Assembly (NCBI GenBank): GCA_004352715.1
Contig: SCFE01000001.1
Coordinates: 5,504,620 to 5,568,619 of the forward strand
Direction: 5' to 3'
Length of the DNA: 64,000 nucleotides
Source: Hofstenia miamia
Taxonomy: Eukaryota > Xenacoelomorpha > Acoela
The first letter of the stretch is position 1. Every line of letters begins with the position of its first letter. Shown piece by piece: positions 11,430-22,183 of this stretch. Position numbers and translations under genes: made by a program. Below the pieces are notes generated by a model. That model ran no database searches. It was not told the origin of the DNA and saw only the letters and a list, made by a program, of their open reading frames with translations.

Positions 11430-11997
11430 TGTCACTAACAATTCAATTGAAGATAACGTGCTTTAGATTTTTTTCACCGCTGGATATTTATATTTAATTC
11501 TAAACGTTTATCATGAATTTAATACATCAAAATTGCTGTGCTTTGCATGATCCTCAAAGTGCTATGTCCATTAAGAATACTTCTCTTCTAATGACATGAA
11601 AATACAGTAACAAGTGTGCTTGTAAAAAGACCTTTTGGCGGTGCAGAAAAATCCGGAGATTTACTATCAAATATTCGAATATGAAAGAAAGTTCATTGAT
11701 TGAGAAATTCTCATTTTCATTGGCAAAATATGATATATAATATTTTTTGAATTACGTGCAATATATGCTCTATAAGTAATGAGGAAATGTCAGAATATGC
11801 AGATTGTATTCACAAAAATTTTGTCATCTTCAAAACAATGGCTTTCCTCCTTATGGGTTGAAATTTCAATGTGGATATTGCAAACCCTCTCACTCCCCTT
11901 CTTGGCATTCACGCCAACACGCGGAGTTTACTAATGGCAACACCAGTCTCAACTACATCGATCTGTTCTTCAGACAACTATTACGCATGAATTGGTA
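11430..11997. other. intergenic, nothing recognised
   Basis: AT-rich sequence upstream of the LITAF-like gene. No coding signal, repeat end or structured motif seen. Confidence 0.6.
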
Positions 11998-12479
11998 CCG
12001 TAAAACTTCGAATATACTGCGCCTCTGTGTATAATGCGCACCCTAACTTTTAAGTTGTTGCGTAATGCATAAATTTGTAGACCTATGTATAATGCGCTCC
12101 CCCAATTCTTCATATACGTAAGTTTAGCTTAAAATCAGTTGTAATGGCATATCGATAGTTCACCTACTCACACACGCAGGTGAGACAGATAGCAGTTGGC
12201 AAAGCTGAGAGAAAGAGAGTGAGAGGGAGAGAGATAGTTCTACCTAATAAGTAGGTAGATAAATCAATAGACAATTTTTTTTAATGATTTATGCAGTGAT
12301 GATGAATTGTGCTTTAGCCGATCCCTTACCTGACACTATTGACACTATTAGTACCAACCTTGTAAATAAATTTTGTTATTACATCAACTTTTTCTCAAAA
12401 ATTTCTTCCTATGTATAATGCGCATCTCCTAATTTTCAATAAATTTTTGAGTAAAAAAAGTGCGCATTATATTTTACGG
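11998..12479. mobile_element. TA-flanked MITE with TGCGCATTATA motifs, 482 bases
   Basis: Begins CCGTAAAA and ends TTTTACGG, flanked on both sides by TA (11996-11997, 12480-12481), as for Tc1/mariner/pogo-type elements. Subterminal copies of TGTATAATGCGC occur near the left (about 12027, 12085) and right (about 12411) ends, with GTGCGCATTATA near the right end. A GA-rich simple tract sits inside (about 12205-12236). No transposase. Confidence 0.7.
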
Positions 12480-14393
12480 TAATTGTTATTTGAAAAATGG
12501 TATCAGTATGTGCTTTTGAGACATTGTCATCGCTGTTTCTTAAGCTCTGTAGATGTTTTGTCTTACTCATCACATCATTACCTCCTGAAAAATTTTCATG
12601 CAAAATTTTGTTGCATAACACGGTTATGCAATGTTGTCATATTGACTAATCGAAATGCATGTACTTGTTCTACAATATTTTACACTGTGTTCAAATGTGC
12701 CAATTGTTCTGATAATTAATTATACTCGTATGTGCATTTTCATAAGTTTAGAAGCGTAATTGAGTGCAATCTTGTTCGCTTTCTGAAATTTTTCAACACT
12801 TAGACAACATCTATAATTATTGGTAAATCTTACATCCGGGCATTATTGTAAGTGGTATGGCAGTTGCTTAGCTCAGTGTTCTGCGCAATTTCTGCCGGAC
12901 TTCTACAAAAAGGTTCTATCTAAAAAAATCGGAGTTAATTTAAATAAAAAGGTTGGGAAAAATGGGGAATTGGAGCTGGCCTACTAGGCCAAATGCCATC
13001 ATATAAAATGACAGTAACGTACTTTTGTATTATTAATGTTTGTTGCTTAGACTTGCAAAAATGTCCAGTGATTAACAGTTTGGACACAAATACATTTTAA
13101 CTTCTAGAGTCATAATACAATTTTTAACTCATTCATTGCAGTCATTTGTCTTATAAAAAATATTTGAAATGAATGATTTCATTATGTAATTAGTACAAAA
13201 TTCCCTACTATATATAATTAATCAAGATTAATGTATTATACAGGAGCATGCAAACCGAGTGCAATCAGACGCATACGAGAATAATTGTTTATTGTAAGAA
13301 AATTCCCACACGCTAAATTGGTAAATTAATTTGTTCAGGCGAGGAAAAATTAATACCATTTTAATAAAATGTCAGCGCAATTACTTAATTTGTAAGTCAG
13401 GGAAAATATATGACAAAAGGCAGGCCAGTTCTAAGAAGCTTATTAATGAGGAACAGTTAACAAAAGCTATAGTCTCCATTTTAAAAACGTTATTTTTCAA
13501 ACAAAATCGTATTCGACTTTAAAATTCCAGCGCGCGCATAGCTACCTCATTAAATAGACTAACAACTTACTAATGTTGACAAAGCTTCACCAATATTCCT
13601 ATCCTAAGAAATATTTTTTCAAGGTTTAGAAAAACACAAAAAGAAGAAATCACTAACTTTGTCCAAAGGTCATTTTTATATTATGTTCAGATGAATATCA
13701 AAGACAATAAATCTATCGTTCAAAATGTTGCTACAATAATGGGCAAAGGTTACTATGGAGGATGGCAAGCTGTTATGATAACACAGTTAGCGTTTTAGGA
13801 TGTTTGAATGACATTTATACTAACATAAAATTCCCGAAAACTGATCAAATATGAAAACGAAAATGTTTTCAATAATCCACCTTTCCAAAAACAGAATATT
13901 GCCTATTTACAATTATCAGGAAATGTATAAACCCAGTTAAGATTCAGAAATGCAATTTTCCGCCTTTATACTATACTTTTAAAATTATCTTTGGAACAAC
14001 CAATGGAAAGAAGCAACATTATTAAAATCCCAAAATTAATTGTTAAACAAATTCGAAATGAAAAGCCAAAGTTTTATTTAGGCTACTCCTTCAACGGTCA
14101 TCGGTTGCCCTTTAGAAGTTGATGACCCATCACCAGCGATGGGAAAATGCTGAATATCTTAAATACCTTAAAAAAAATATGAAAATAATTTTTTTCAAAT
14201 GAAAACATTAGAAACCATGTGGGCTATAGTTCATTTACAGAGCAAAAATCCCACTTTTTAATTTTTTTCTACAACTAACTTTCATATATTCGCCCAATGC
14301 CAGTTTTTAGATTACACAAAATATAGACCTAATAAACAAATTGTGATCAAGGCCCTGTAAAATGAATATTCTTGTCAATTGGAATTTGTTTAT
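12480..14393. other. intergenic, nothing firmly recognised
   Basis: AT-rich. A short segment near 12870 resembles a tRNA A box (TTAGCTCAGTG) but has no B box. No coding exon or repeat end could be supported. Confidence 0.5.
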
Positions 14394-14560
14394 TTAAGCA
14401 TTCTTACTGGTTACTTCAACTTCTAATAATGAAAATATATCATCCACGTAGCGTTGATTGTAAATGAAATGAATTTTTGTAAAATTCTTCTCAATTGTAG
14501 TTAAATACGCATTTGCAACAGTAGAAACTGAGGCATCTTCATGATAATAAAATGTGCTAT
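14394..14560 (-). pseudogene. Penelope-like RT fragment, minus strand
   Basis: The minus frame reads TTIEKNFTKIHFIYN then QRYVDDIFSLLE. RYVDDIF is the catalytic block typical of Penelope-like reverse transcriptases (YVDDIF rather than the YADD of LINEs). Only a few dozen codons on either side are recognisable. Confidence 0.6.
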
Positions 14561-14925
14561 CAAATTCAAATGGAGACTGAAAGTAAGAACAAATTATATG
14601 TTTTTGAATGTTCAAATACCTAAAAAAGACAATAAATTTGAATCTGGAATATGTAAGAAACCAAAAGTCAACATTTTATTCAGTTACATTTCAAATATTC
14701 CTTTAAATTACAAAACATCCCTAATCAAACAATGTATTCATTGAATATATGACAATTACAGAACATTTAGAAAAATTTACCAAGAATGAAGAAAATTAAA
14801 AATAGAATTATAAAAGAAACAGTATCCAAATAAATTTATAGATCAACATTTTAAGAAATCATTAGAAGACATTGTAAGCAAGAACAAAAATTAAAAAATA
14901 GTCAAAGTAATTATGAACATTGCCG
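14541..14925 (+). pseudogene. Penelope-like element fragment, plus strand
   Basis: The plus frame reads MFLNVQIPKKDNKFESGICK, then KTSLIKQCIH, then with stops RKIYQE and PNKFIDQHFKKSLEDI. This is the FLDVxIxRxxxxFxTxVYRKPT block and the downstream IxxxIxRA and GYPxxFI-type region of Penelope-like RTs. It is the region that should follow the RYVDDIF block on the same strand, but here that block is on the opposite strand. Confidence 0.65.
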
Positions 14926-15592
14926 TAAGATCGAATAGAGAGGATTCCAAACTGAGAAAAATATCAATATTAAAGAAAAGGTTGGATTTGTATGTGGCAA
15001 TAAAAACTAAGTACTAAATTCAAATTTAAAATCAACAACCGAGAAACCAATAAATGTAATATGATTATTGAATGAATGACAACCTAAATACAAAGTTCAA
15101 ACATTTATATCATAAGCATCGCAATATTAGAAAACATGATGATCCCTATAAACCAAGATTTATTACACTAGTAGAATTTTACAAAGAAACAAAGAAAATT
15201 AATTGGAACAAAGCGAAAGGTCATTGTGAATTTCCTCCTTGGTTTTTGAAAGGTGCCTTGTGTATTTTATTGAGACCTTTGTGTGACTTATTTAATCAAT
15301 GCTTGGCAGAATCAACTTACCCTGATTACTTAAAAATTGCTAAAGTTACACCAATATATAAAAAGGGAAGAAAAGATCTTGCAGAAAATTACCAACCAAT
15401 TTCAGTATTAACAATAATTAATAAAATATTTGAAAAATTATTATTCAACCAAATTAACCTATATGCGGAACAAAATGAATTAATATCAAAACATCAGTTT
15501 GGATTTCAAAAAGAAACTTCTACAAATGATGCCTTACTTTATGCTGTTGAAGACTGGAGATCAAAAATAGATAGGAATGAAAAAATATATAT

Positions 15593-16592
15593 NNNNNNNN
15601 NNNNNNNNNNNNNNNNNNNNNNNNNNNNNNNNNNNNNNNNNNNNNNNNNNNNNNNNNNNNNNNNNNNNNNNNNNNNNNNNNNNNNNNNNNNNNNNNNNNN
15701 NNNNNNNNNNNNNNNNNNNNNNNNNNNNNNNNNNNNNNNNNNNNNNNNNNNNNNNNNNNNNNNNNNNNNNNNNNNNNNNNNNNNNNNNNNNNNNNNNNNN
15801 NNNNNNNNNNNNNNNNNNNNNNNNNNNNNNNNNNNNNNNNNNNNNNNNNNNNNNNNNNNNNNNNNNNNNNNNNNNNNNNNNNNNNNNNNNNNNNNNNNNN
15901 NNNNNNNNNNNNNNNNNNNNNNNNNNNNNNNNNNNNNNNNNNNNNNNNNNNNNNNNNNNNNNNNNNNNNNNNNNNNNNNNNNNNNNNNNNNNNNNNNNNN
16001 NNNNNNNNNNNNNNNNNNNNNNNNNNNNNNNNNNNNNNNNNNNNNNNNNNNNNNNNNNNNNNNNNNNNNNNNNNNNNNNNNNNNNNNNNNNNNNNNNNNN
16101 NNNNNNNNNNNNNNNNNNNNNNNNNNNNNNNNNNNNNNNNNNNNNNNNNNNNNNNNNNNNNNNNNNNNNNNNNNNNNNNNNNNNNNNNNNNNNNNNNNNN
16201 NNNNNNNNNNNNNNNNNNNNNNNNNNNNNNNNNNNNNNNNNNNNNNNNNNNNNNNNNNNNNNNNNNNNNNNNNNNNNNNNNNNNNNNNNNNNNNNNNNNN
16301 NNNNNNNNNNNNNNNNNNNNNNNNNNNNNNNNNNNNNNNNNNNNNNNNNNNNNNNNNNNNNNNNNNNNNNNNNNNNNNNNNNNNNNNNNNNNNNNNNNNN
16401 NNNNNNNNNNNNNNNNNNNNNNNNNNNNNNNNNNNNNNNNNNNNNNNNNNNNNNNNNNNNNNNNNNNNNNNNNNNNNNNNNNNNNNNNNNNNNNNNNNNN
16501 NNNNNNNNNNNNNNNNNNNNNNNNNNNNNNNNNNNNNNNNNNNNNNNNNNNNNNNNNNNNNNNNNNNNNNNNNNNNNNNNNNNNNNNNNNNN
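15593..16592. other. assembly gap (1,000 N)
   Basis: Exactly 1,000 N, probably a placeholder. It falls inside the LINE and beside the 42-base tandem repeat, both likely causes of assembly failure. Confidence 0.99.
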
Positions 16593-16735
16593 CTCAGGTC
16601 AAAGGCCACCCATCTTGACCAATCACAAAAAAGTGACACGTCCTTCACTCCACCTCTCGACCAATCACAAAAAAGTGTAACAAAATGGAACCCACCTCTC
16701 GACCAATCAGAAAAAAGTGTAACAAAACGGAACTC
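16593..16735. repeat. 42-base tandem repeat next to the gap
   Basis: Units starting at 16614, 16656 and 16698 share CTCGACCAATCACAAAAAAG with few changes. The array is cut by the gap on its left, so its true length is unknown. Confidence 0.92.
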
Positions 16736-16941
16736 TTCTTATACTACTTAAGTATAATAGAAAAGTAATGAAGAACGGATTCCTAAATTATTCAATATCA
16801 CTATGGAACCAACCGGATTACAGTACAAGAAGTGAAAAAATTTTTACAATATTTAAGAAGAAGTTGAAAAACATGATTACACAACAAAATATCAATTATC
16901 TGACTAATTATAGAATAAGATGTGCAACTCAAGAACAATAA

Positions 16942-17315
16942 GTAAAAATATTTTTTAAATTATATGTAATTTGTAAACGTAACCAAGAAACAAACATTTA
17001 CTGACATAACTAAGCTCATATGAAGAAAGTTGCATTATTTATGTTCTTAATAAGTTTGTAAACTTAATACATGTATATGTACATGAGAACTTAAATATAT
17101 GTTGTTGTTGTTATTAAATCTTAGATTACTAACAAGACCATGCACACAAAACCCCTCTAGATATCGAACACCACAATTATTCTGCAATTTTATATTTCTT
17201 TGGAAGATATTCTGTGTTACTAGCCTGGTACACATTAGAAGGAATTCTGTTCAGTGTAATAAAATTCAATATCATGCAAAAATCAATTAAACAATCTTAT
17301 TTTAGTTGCTATATA
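16942..17315. other. LINE 3' flank, nothing recognised
   Basis: AT-rich sequence between the LINE stop codon and the mariner-like element. No gene seen. Confidence 0.5.
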
Positions 17316-18451
17316 CAGGGTGTCCCATATTATTTGTGAAAAATAAATTTGATCTCGAAAGCATGCTTTTCACGGAAATCAAAACATTCATACACCAAAC
17401 GTTACTACTGATGGGGAATTTAAAAAACATTCATTACCGAAAGCACACAGATGAAAATCTTTCAGGATTCACTATGCGGAATATATGACTTTTGAAAAAA
17501 GATGGATGTTTAAATGCGTTTTTATCAATAATGCAACAAAAACCAAAGGTTTTCAATATTTAAACCATAAATCGCCGGAGTCTAAAACTGGCCTCTTGCA
17601 CCCGAGTTCGGGTACGCAGTCCCGGTTTAAGCATTACCAATCATAAAAACAATCAATATCATACAACAACATTATTAAACATTACCATTACTTAAAAATA
17701 TCAGTAAAATAATTAATCTCTCTATTATCACTTTACATTACCTTTACCATTAACAGATTTTATCGTCACTTTGAAGTTCCGAAGTCATTGTCAACACGAA
17801 ACTTAGAATTCTGAGCAGTGCTTTTATCAAAAATTGTTTGTTCTAAAAACAGAATCTTTTGATCCAGAATAAAATCAAATTTAAATCGAATAGTGTTCTG
17901 CACCAGACTTGTTAACGAGCCGAGCTTGAGCACAGTATTGGATATATAACGAGCAGTTTTTAAGAAAAGCAAATTTATAGTAGTGCTTGTTAATTTGATT
18001 ATGCAGATTTTTCTAATGTTTTTTATTCAATATGCCTTTTTATAATCTAATTTTAGAAATAATGGGAAGAGTCATGTAAACAATTCTGAGAGCGCAATAT
18101 TTTTAAAAAAATATCGAGCTGAAACGAGCCTCATTAAAAAATTTTATTGGTGAGCCGAACTTATTCAAAATTAAAACGAGCCGAGCCGAGCTAATAAATT
18201 TCGGCTCGTTGACAAGTATGTTCTGTACTGTTTCAAAATAATAAATTTACGATAATACTATCATTGGTAAACAGCGTTAAAAAGATTTTCATCTCTGTGC
18301 CTTCGGCAATGAAAGTAATTTTTAAATTAATGCGTGATAAACAAATCCCCCCTTCATGTAGTAACGTTTGGTGGATTAATTTTTTTATTTCAGTGAAAGG
18401 CATGCTTTTGAGATCAAATTTATTTTTCACAAATAATGATGGGACACCCTG
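17316..18451. mobile_element. mariner-like element with about 150-base terminal inverted repeats
   Basis: Starts CAGGGTGTCCCAT and ends with its inverse, flanked by TA on both sides (17314-17315, 18452-18453). The inverted similarity runs about 150 bases inward: both arms share TTTGTGAAAAATAAATTTGA and CACCAAACGTTACTAC. The 17904-18220 hAT MITE is inserted inside. No transposase is visible, so it is non-autonomous. It lies 276 bases beyond the DOP1 polyadenylation candidate. Confidence 0.75.
17904..18220 (-). mobile_element. hAT MITE family A, copy 1 (317 bases)
   Basis: Begins CAGACTTGTTAACGAGCCGA and ends TCGGCTCGTTGACAAGTATG. Flanks TTCTGCAC (17896-17903) and TTCTGTAC (18221-18228) are an 8-base duplication with one mismatch. 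It is rich in CGAGCCGAG motifs. A second copy in the opposite orientation is at 43613. Confidence 0.88.
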
Positions 18452-18726
18452 TATAATAAACACTCAAATGCATGAAATATTTTACAGACATTATTTCATA
18501 ATTTGGTTTATGGCATTTGTGACCTTACGCCTTGAAAAATGAATTTAAATTTATGACTAGATACTAAATTTGCAAAGCCATAAATAAATTAAAAATCAAT
18601 CAGACAAGTAGAACACGTTAGAAGCGAAGATATTTTACTAAAGCTTAGGAGAATCATTTAAAGAAAATAGAAAAACAAAATAGAAAATAAGTTCAATTAA
18701 AAATCAATTTTGCTTCATAAAGGTAT
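18452..18726. other. spacer between DOP1 3' end and mariner-like element
   Basis: Nothing recognised beyond AT-rich sequence. Confidence 0.5.
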
Positions 18727-18732
18727 TTTATT
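18727..18732 (-). terminator. DOP1: candidate polyadenylation signal for DOP1
   Basis: TTTATT on the plus strand reads AATAAA on the minus strand, about 425 bases after the DOP1 stop. It is the best-placed canonical hexamer before the mariner-like element at 18451. No transcript evidence is available here. Confidence 0.4.
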
Positions 18733-19156
18733 CAATTTTTCTGCCTTAACTTACAATACATATTGAATAAAATCAGTAGGAAAATATTGAAACAAATTTG
18801 TTGCATACTAAATATCTAATTTCAGAAAACTCAACACCTAATTTTCTAGCATAATCTTAAATATAAACATGAAATATTTTTGCAATTGCAACTACTACAA
18901 AAAACTAGCTTAAAAATTAAATTATTTTCTACAAACAAAATAATTTAATATAAATTTACAAAAAATATTATCTTCATAAAAGAAAGGCAAATTAGAACTT
19001 AATATCATTTTTATAAACGCATAGTAACAGACATAGTTCCAGATTGAATTAAACAACAATTTACAAGTTTACAATAACACAAATATAAACAACATTTGAA
19101 TTAAAATAAATCTTCAACTCTACATAAATATGACGACCAGCACCATAATTTGGAAT

Positions 19157-22100
19157 TCAAAACATTTCGCAAAAATCACGTTCAATCATTTTTTCAATAA
19201 ATTCTTTGCAACTGTTAGCTTCGTTAACCAATATGTCGTATAGCGACTTAAAATCAGGGGTTAGTGGTATCTGAGGAGGAGTAACTAGTTCTGTCTCAAA
19301 ACTATCTGCTCCAAAATGCTTCTCACAACAAATCGCGGTAAAAAATGGCTGCAACTGATCAATGTCTCGGATGTGGAAGTCTAGAAGTAGTGGATATCCA
19401 GCTTTGCGAACTACAATTTGATGTTGGTAATTTCCAAGAGCAAGTCTCTCTAAAAGCGATGATACACTCCTACAATAGGGTATGAATGATGTCTGTTCTG
19501 AAGCGGAAATCTCATTCCCAATAAAAGCCCACGTATATGATTGAAACTGGGCCAATGAGCACTTTGCCATTACCAAAGAAAGGTCTAAAAACTTACAAGC
19601 GGAGAGGAACATATCTAACCAAGCCGAGTTCATTGGATGTGAGGAAATAAAAGAACCATTTTGAGCGTATTTCTTATTACTTTCTCCAAGTAGGGTTTTC
19701 AAGTCATATTCCAATTGGATTAAGCAAGAGATCAATTCACCTATCATTAAAGGCCAAAATGAAACCATGGAATTTGGAGAAAATCTAATCAACATTACCC
19801 TGAAGAATAAAAACACTTGCTCAAGAACGAAAGGAGACGGAATTCTTAGCAATTCAACAATACGTTCTTGTAAATCAGGCAACAACTTACTGTACTGGTC
19901 AACATCTGAAGCGTATATGATGAAACCAAGTCGCTTTAGAAGTTGCGATTTAATCTCTTGGTCTGTGTCTCGAGAACGAAGAATTGAAGAAATCCCAGTA
20001 ATGCTAGTTTGATTGAGAAACTCTTTAAAAGATACTTTATCTTGAGTCATTAAGTTGTCAATTACGATACGCCAATGGGTAATACACTCAGGAGTCATAG
20101 AGAAAAACTGTTTTTCCATGAGTATATCCATGGCTTCCTTCCTCCATGCTCGCCTGGCATATTGATATCCACTGAAGTTTGCCAAAAGTTTAGAAGAGGC
20201 CCGATAACTAGGAATATTCTCAGTAAGCCGATGCCGCAAATAAGGTGACCAAGTGGAAGAAAGACTAATGACAACTGGCAAGGCACGCTCTTTTTCCTCA
20301 CTTCTATAGATGACATCTAAAAGATTGGCTAAGTTTTCGGCAATAACTTCTAAAGCTTGAACAGAAGCATTAGAAATATGTAATGCACTGTTTAATTTAG
20401 AGTTAACGTCATCTGCAGAACCAGAAAACAAATATAAAACATCGGAAGAAGAAAATGGCAGCTGTTGACCTTGTTTCACAACGAATTGCTTCCCTATCCA
20501 AGCAGATTGTAAAAGACATTGACCGGCTAACAAGTTCAAAGATTCTGATAATTTCGTAACAGTTTCATGTAAGTCTTTAATTTCATCGGATTGAGGAAAA
20601 CGCATTACAAAATTATTAAATATTTGAAATAAAATGATCTGCTCTCCATTATCCACAAGCGCTAAGCATTCTTTGATCATGTCCTGGAGTTTAGCCCATG
20701 ACACAAGCACTGTATTATTTGACATTGTGTTGAAATAAGCAAGAAAGAATTGCAAAATTCCGATTTCAATCGACGTATATTTCTGCTTAGAACCGGGAGG
20801 TGACATTTTGAATAACTGAACAATATTAGGCATGATTGTATCTAAACTGATAGGTTTGACATTCTTTATAAGATCAACCAAACATTCTTGATCTTCATTA
20901 GGCTCTTCGATGAAAGATTTAATAATCGATTTTTTGCGTTTACCATTCCACACTAAAGCAATAGCGGCTAGAAGCTTTGGCAAATTTGAAAGTGCCAAGG
21001 GATTTAGAAATTCCAAGATATAATGCTTCACAGTAGATGGTTGGCCTAATACATAATATGAATGATATGAATCACTTGATACTGAATGCTTGCTGAAGAA
21101 TTTCCAACAGGCTAACAATGATGCTACGATTCTTGGCAAATTATCAAAAACCGCTTTTCTAGCATCAATTCTATGCTGATTTTTCGACGCGTGTGCTATT
21201 TCTTCGGGTGTTAATATGGGGGCCACCGATGGAGTTGCTTGAAACAAAGACAAAAACGACTTTGATTCAACCTTTTTTACTTTTTCATTGGGATAATCAA
21301 CACGAGCTTCAATAGATGCATCCACTGTACAATAAAAAACAATAGATGTCAGTCCCTCTATAAGAAAAATTACATGATCAGAAGGTAGCGTCTTCACCTT
21401 TGACATCATTTCATGACTAGAAAATAACTCAATACTTTTACAAAGCTGATTAACCGTACAGATGGCAATTTCTCGCAGTGCATTACCTGCAAATGGTAAA
21501 ACAGCAATGACAAGATTAATCCAATGAGAATGCAGTTCAGGATTAACGTATTGAGTGAGAGCGTCCAAAAGTGCGCTCATGAAGACAGGCTGAGCAACGA
21601 TGGGATCTGTATTACTATATTTTCCTTTATTTTTCTCAACCCTTTGAAACATGGATTTCTTGAAACCTTTCTCAGTTGGAATTTTTTCACCAGTAAAAAT
21701 CCTGTATTCAATCTTAATTAAAACAAGCAACAAATCCAATAAATGCATTTGTAAAGTATAAGTATTAGATGTTTTATGGAGAAGCGAATTCTCACTAGCA
21801 GCACCGCAGACCAAGGTATCATCTTTAACAAAAGCAATTAAAGAAAATATCACTGATTTCTGAATTTTACATCTGAGGAAAAGATCATTGAGGTAAAAGT
21901 AAAATGTTTTACTGCTTTTATTACTTAAAACATCTAATATTCCATTAGTGAGGGATATGAGAAGCTGGGTAGACTTTACTTGCACCCGATAGTTAGCATA
22001 TACATCTGCCTCAAGAACATTCAAACGCTTTCCAAAAAAAGAGCGCAAGTAGTATAGAGGTACCGAGAGCAATATTTCAATGTACATAGTGCTTCGAAAA

Positions 22101-22183
22101 TGCTTCAAGTCTTCAGGAACAATAGCAGAGTAAAAATCATTGCCCAAAAGAGACTTCCTATGGCGCGCAAGTAGATGTTGTAC
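19157..22183 (-). CDS. DOP1: DOP1 exon 19, 3,027-base terminal exon (residues 1041-2048)
   Basis: Acceptor GTTTAG. It begins [14 protein letters not shown], as in other Dopey proteins, and runs without interruption to TGA at 19159-19157. Landmarks: [17 protein letters not shown] near the start; [16 protein letters not shown] at about 1712-1727; [14 protein letters not shown] at about 1829; [10 protein letters not shown] at about 1900. It holds the whole conserved C-terminal half in one exon, unlike the finely divided N-terminal half. Confidence 0.96.
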   Translation of the reverse strand, partial: VQHLLARHRKSLLGNDFYSAIVPEDLKHFRSTMYIEILLSVPLYYLRSFFGKRLNVLEADVYANYRVQVKSTQLLISLTNGILDVLSNKSSKTFYFYLNDLFLRCKIQKSVIFSLIAFVKDDTLVCGAASENSLLHKTSNTYTLQMHLLDLLLVLIKIEYRIFTGEKIPTEKGFKKSMFQRVEKNKGKYSNTDPIVAQPVFMSALLDALTQYVNPELHSHWINLVIAVLPFAGNALREIAICTVNQLCKSIELFSSHEMMSKVKTLPSDHVIFLIEGLTSIVFYCTVDASIEARVDYPNEKVKKVESKSFLSLFQATPSVAPILTPEEIAHASKNQHRIDARKAVFDNLPRIVASLLACWKFFSKHSVSSDSYHSYYVLGQPSTVKHYILEFLNPLALSNLPKLLAAIALVWNGKRKKSIIKSFIEEPNEDQECLVDLIKNVKPISLDTIMPNIVQLFKMSPPGSKQKYTSIEIGILQFFLAYFNTMSNNTVLVSWAKLQDMIKECLALVDNGEQIILFQIFNNFVMRFPQSDEIKDLHETVTKLSESLNLLAGQCLLQSAWIGKQFVVKQGQQLPFSSSDVLYLFSGSADDVNSKLNSALHISNASVQALEVIAENLANLLDVIYRSEEKERALPVVISLSSTWSPYLRHRLTENIPSYRASSKLLANFSGYQYARRAWRKEAMDILMEKQFFSMTPECITHWRIVIDNLMTQDKVSFKEFLNQTSITGISSILRSRDTDQEIKSQLLKRLGFIIYASDVDQYSKLLPDLQERIVELLRIPSPFVLEQVFLFFRVMLIRFSPNSMVSFWPLMIGELISCLIQLEYDLKTLLGESNKKYAQNGSFISSHPMNSAWLDMFLSACKFLDLSLVMAKCSLAQFQSYTWAFIGNEISASEQTSFIPYCRSVSSLLERLALGNYQHQIVVRKAGYPLLLDFHIRDIDQLQPFFTAICCEKHFGADSFETELVTPPQIPLTPDFKSLYDILVNEANSCKEFIEKMIERDFCEMF

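Larger units (their letters stand above)
15072..16941 (+). pseudogene. LINE (non-LTR) reverse transcriptase interrupted by assembly gap
   Basis: The open frame from 15072 to the gap reads WFLKGALCILLRPLCDLF, IAKVTPIYKKGRKDLAENYQ, PISVLTIINKIFEKLL and SKHQFGFQKETSTNDALL: RT blocks 0-2 with no stop. After the gap the 3' end resumes at about 16770 with NYSISLWNQPDYSTRSEKIF and ends TAA at 16939-16941, as in the last ORF of Jockey/CR1-type elements. The catalytic YADD region falls in the gap, so activity cannot be judged. A 42-base tandem repeat lies between gap and tail. Confidence 0.78.

Noticed and set aside
12850-12900. tRNA-like A box (TTAGCTCAGTG) near 12870
   Set aside because: No B box at the expected distance and no cloverleaf pairing; probably chance.
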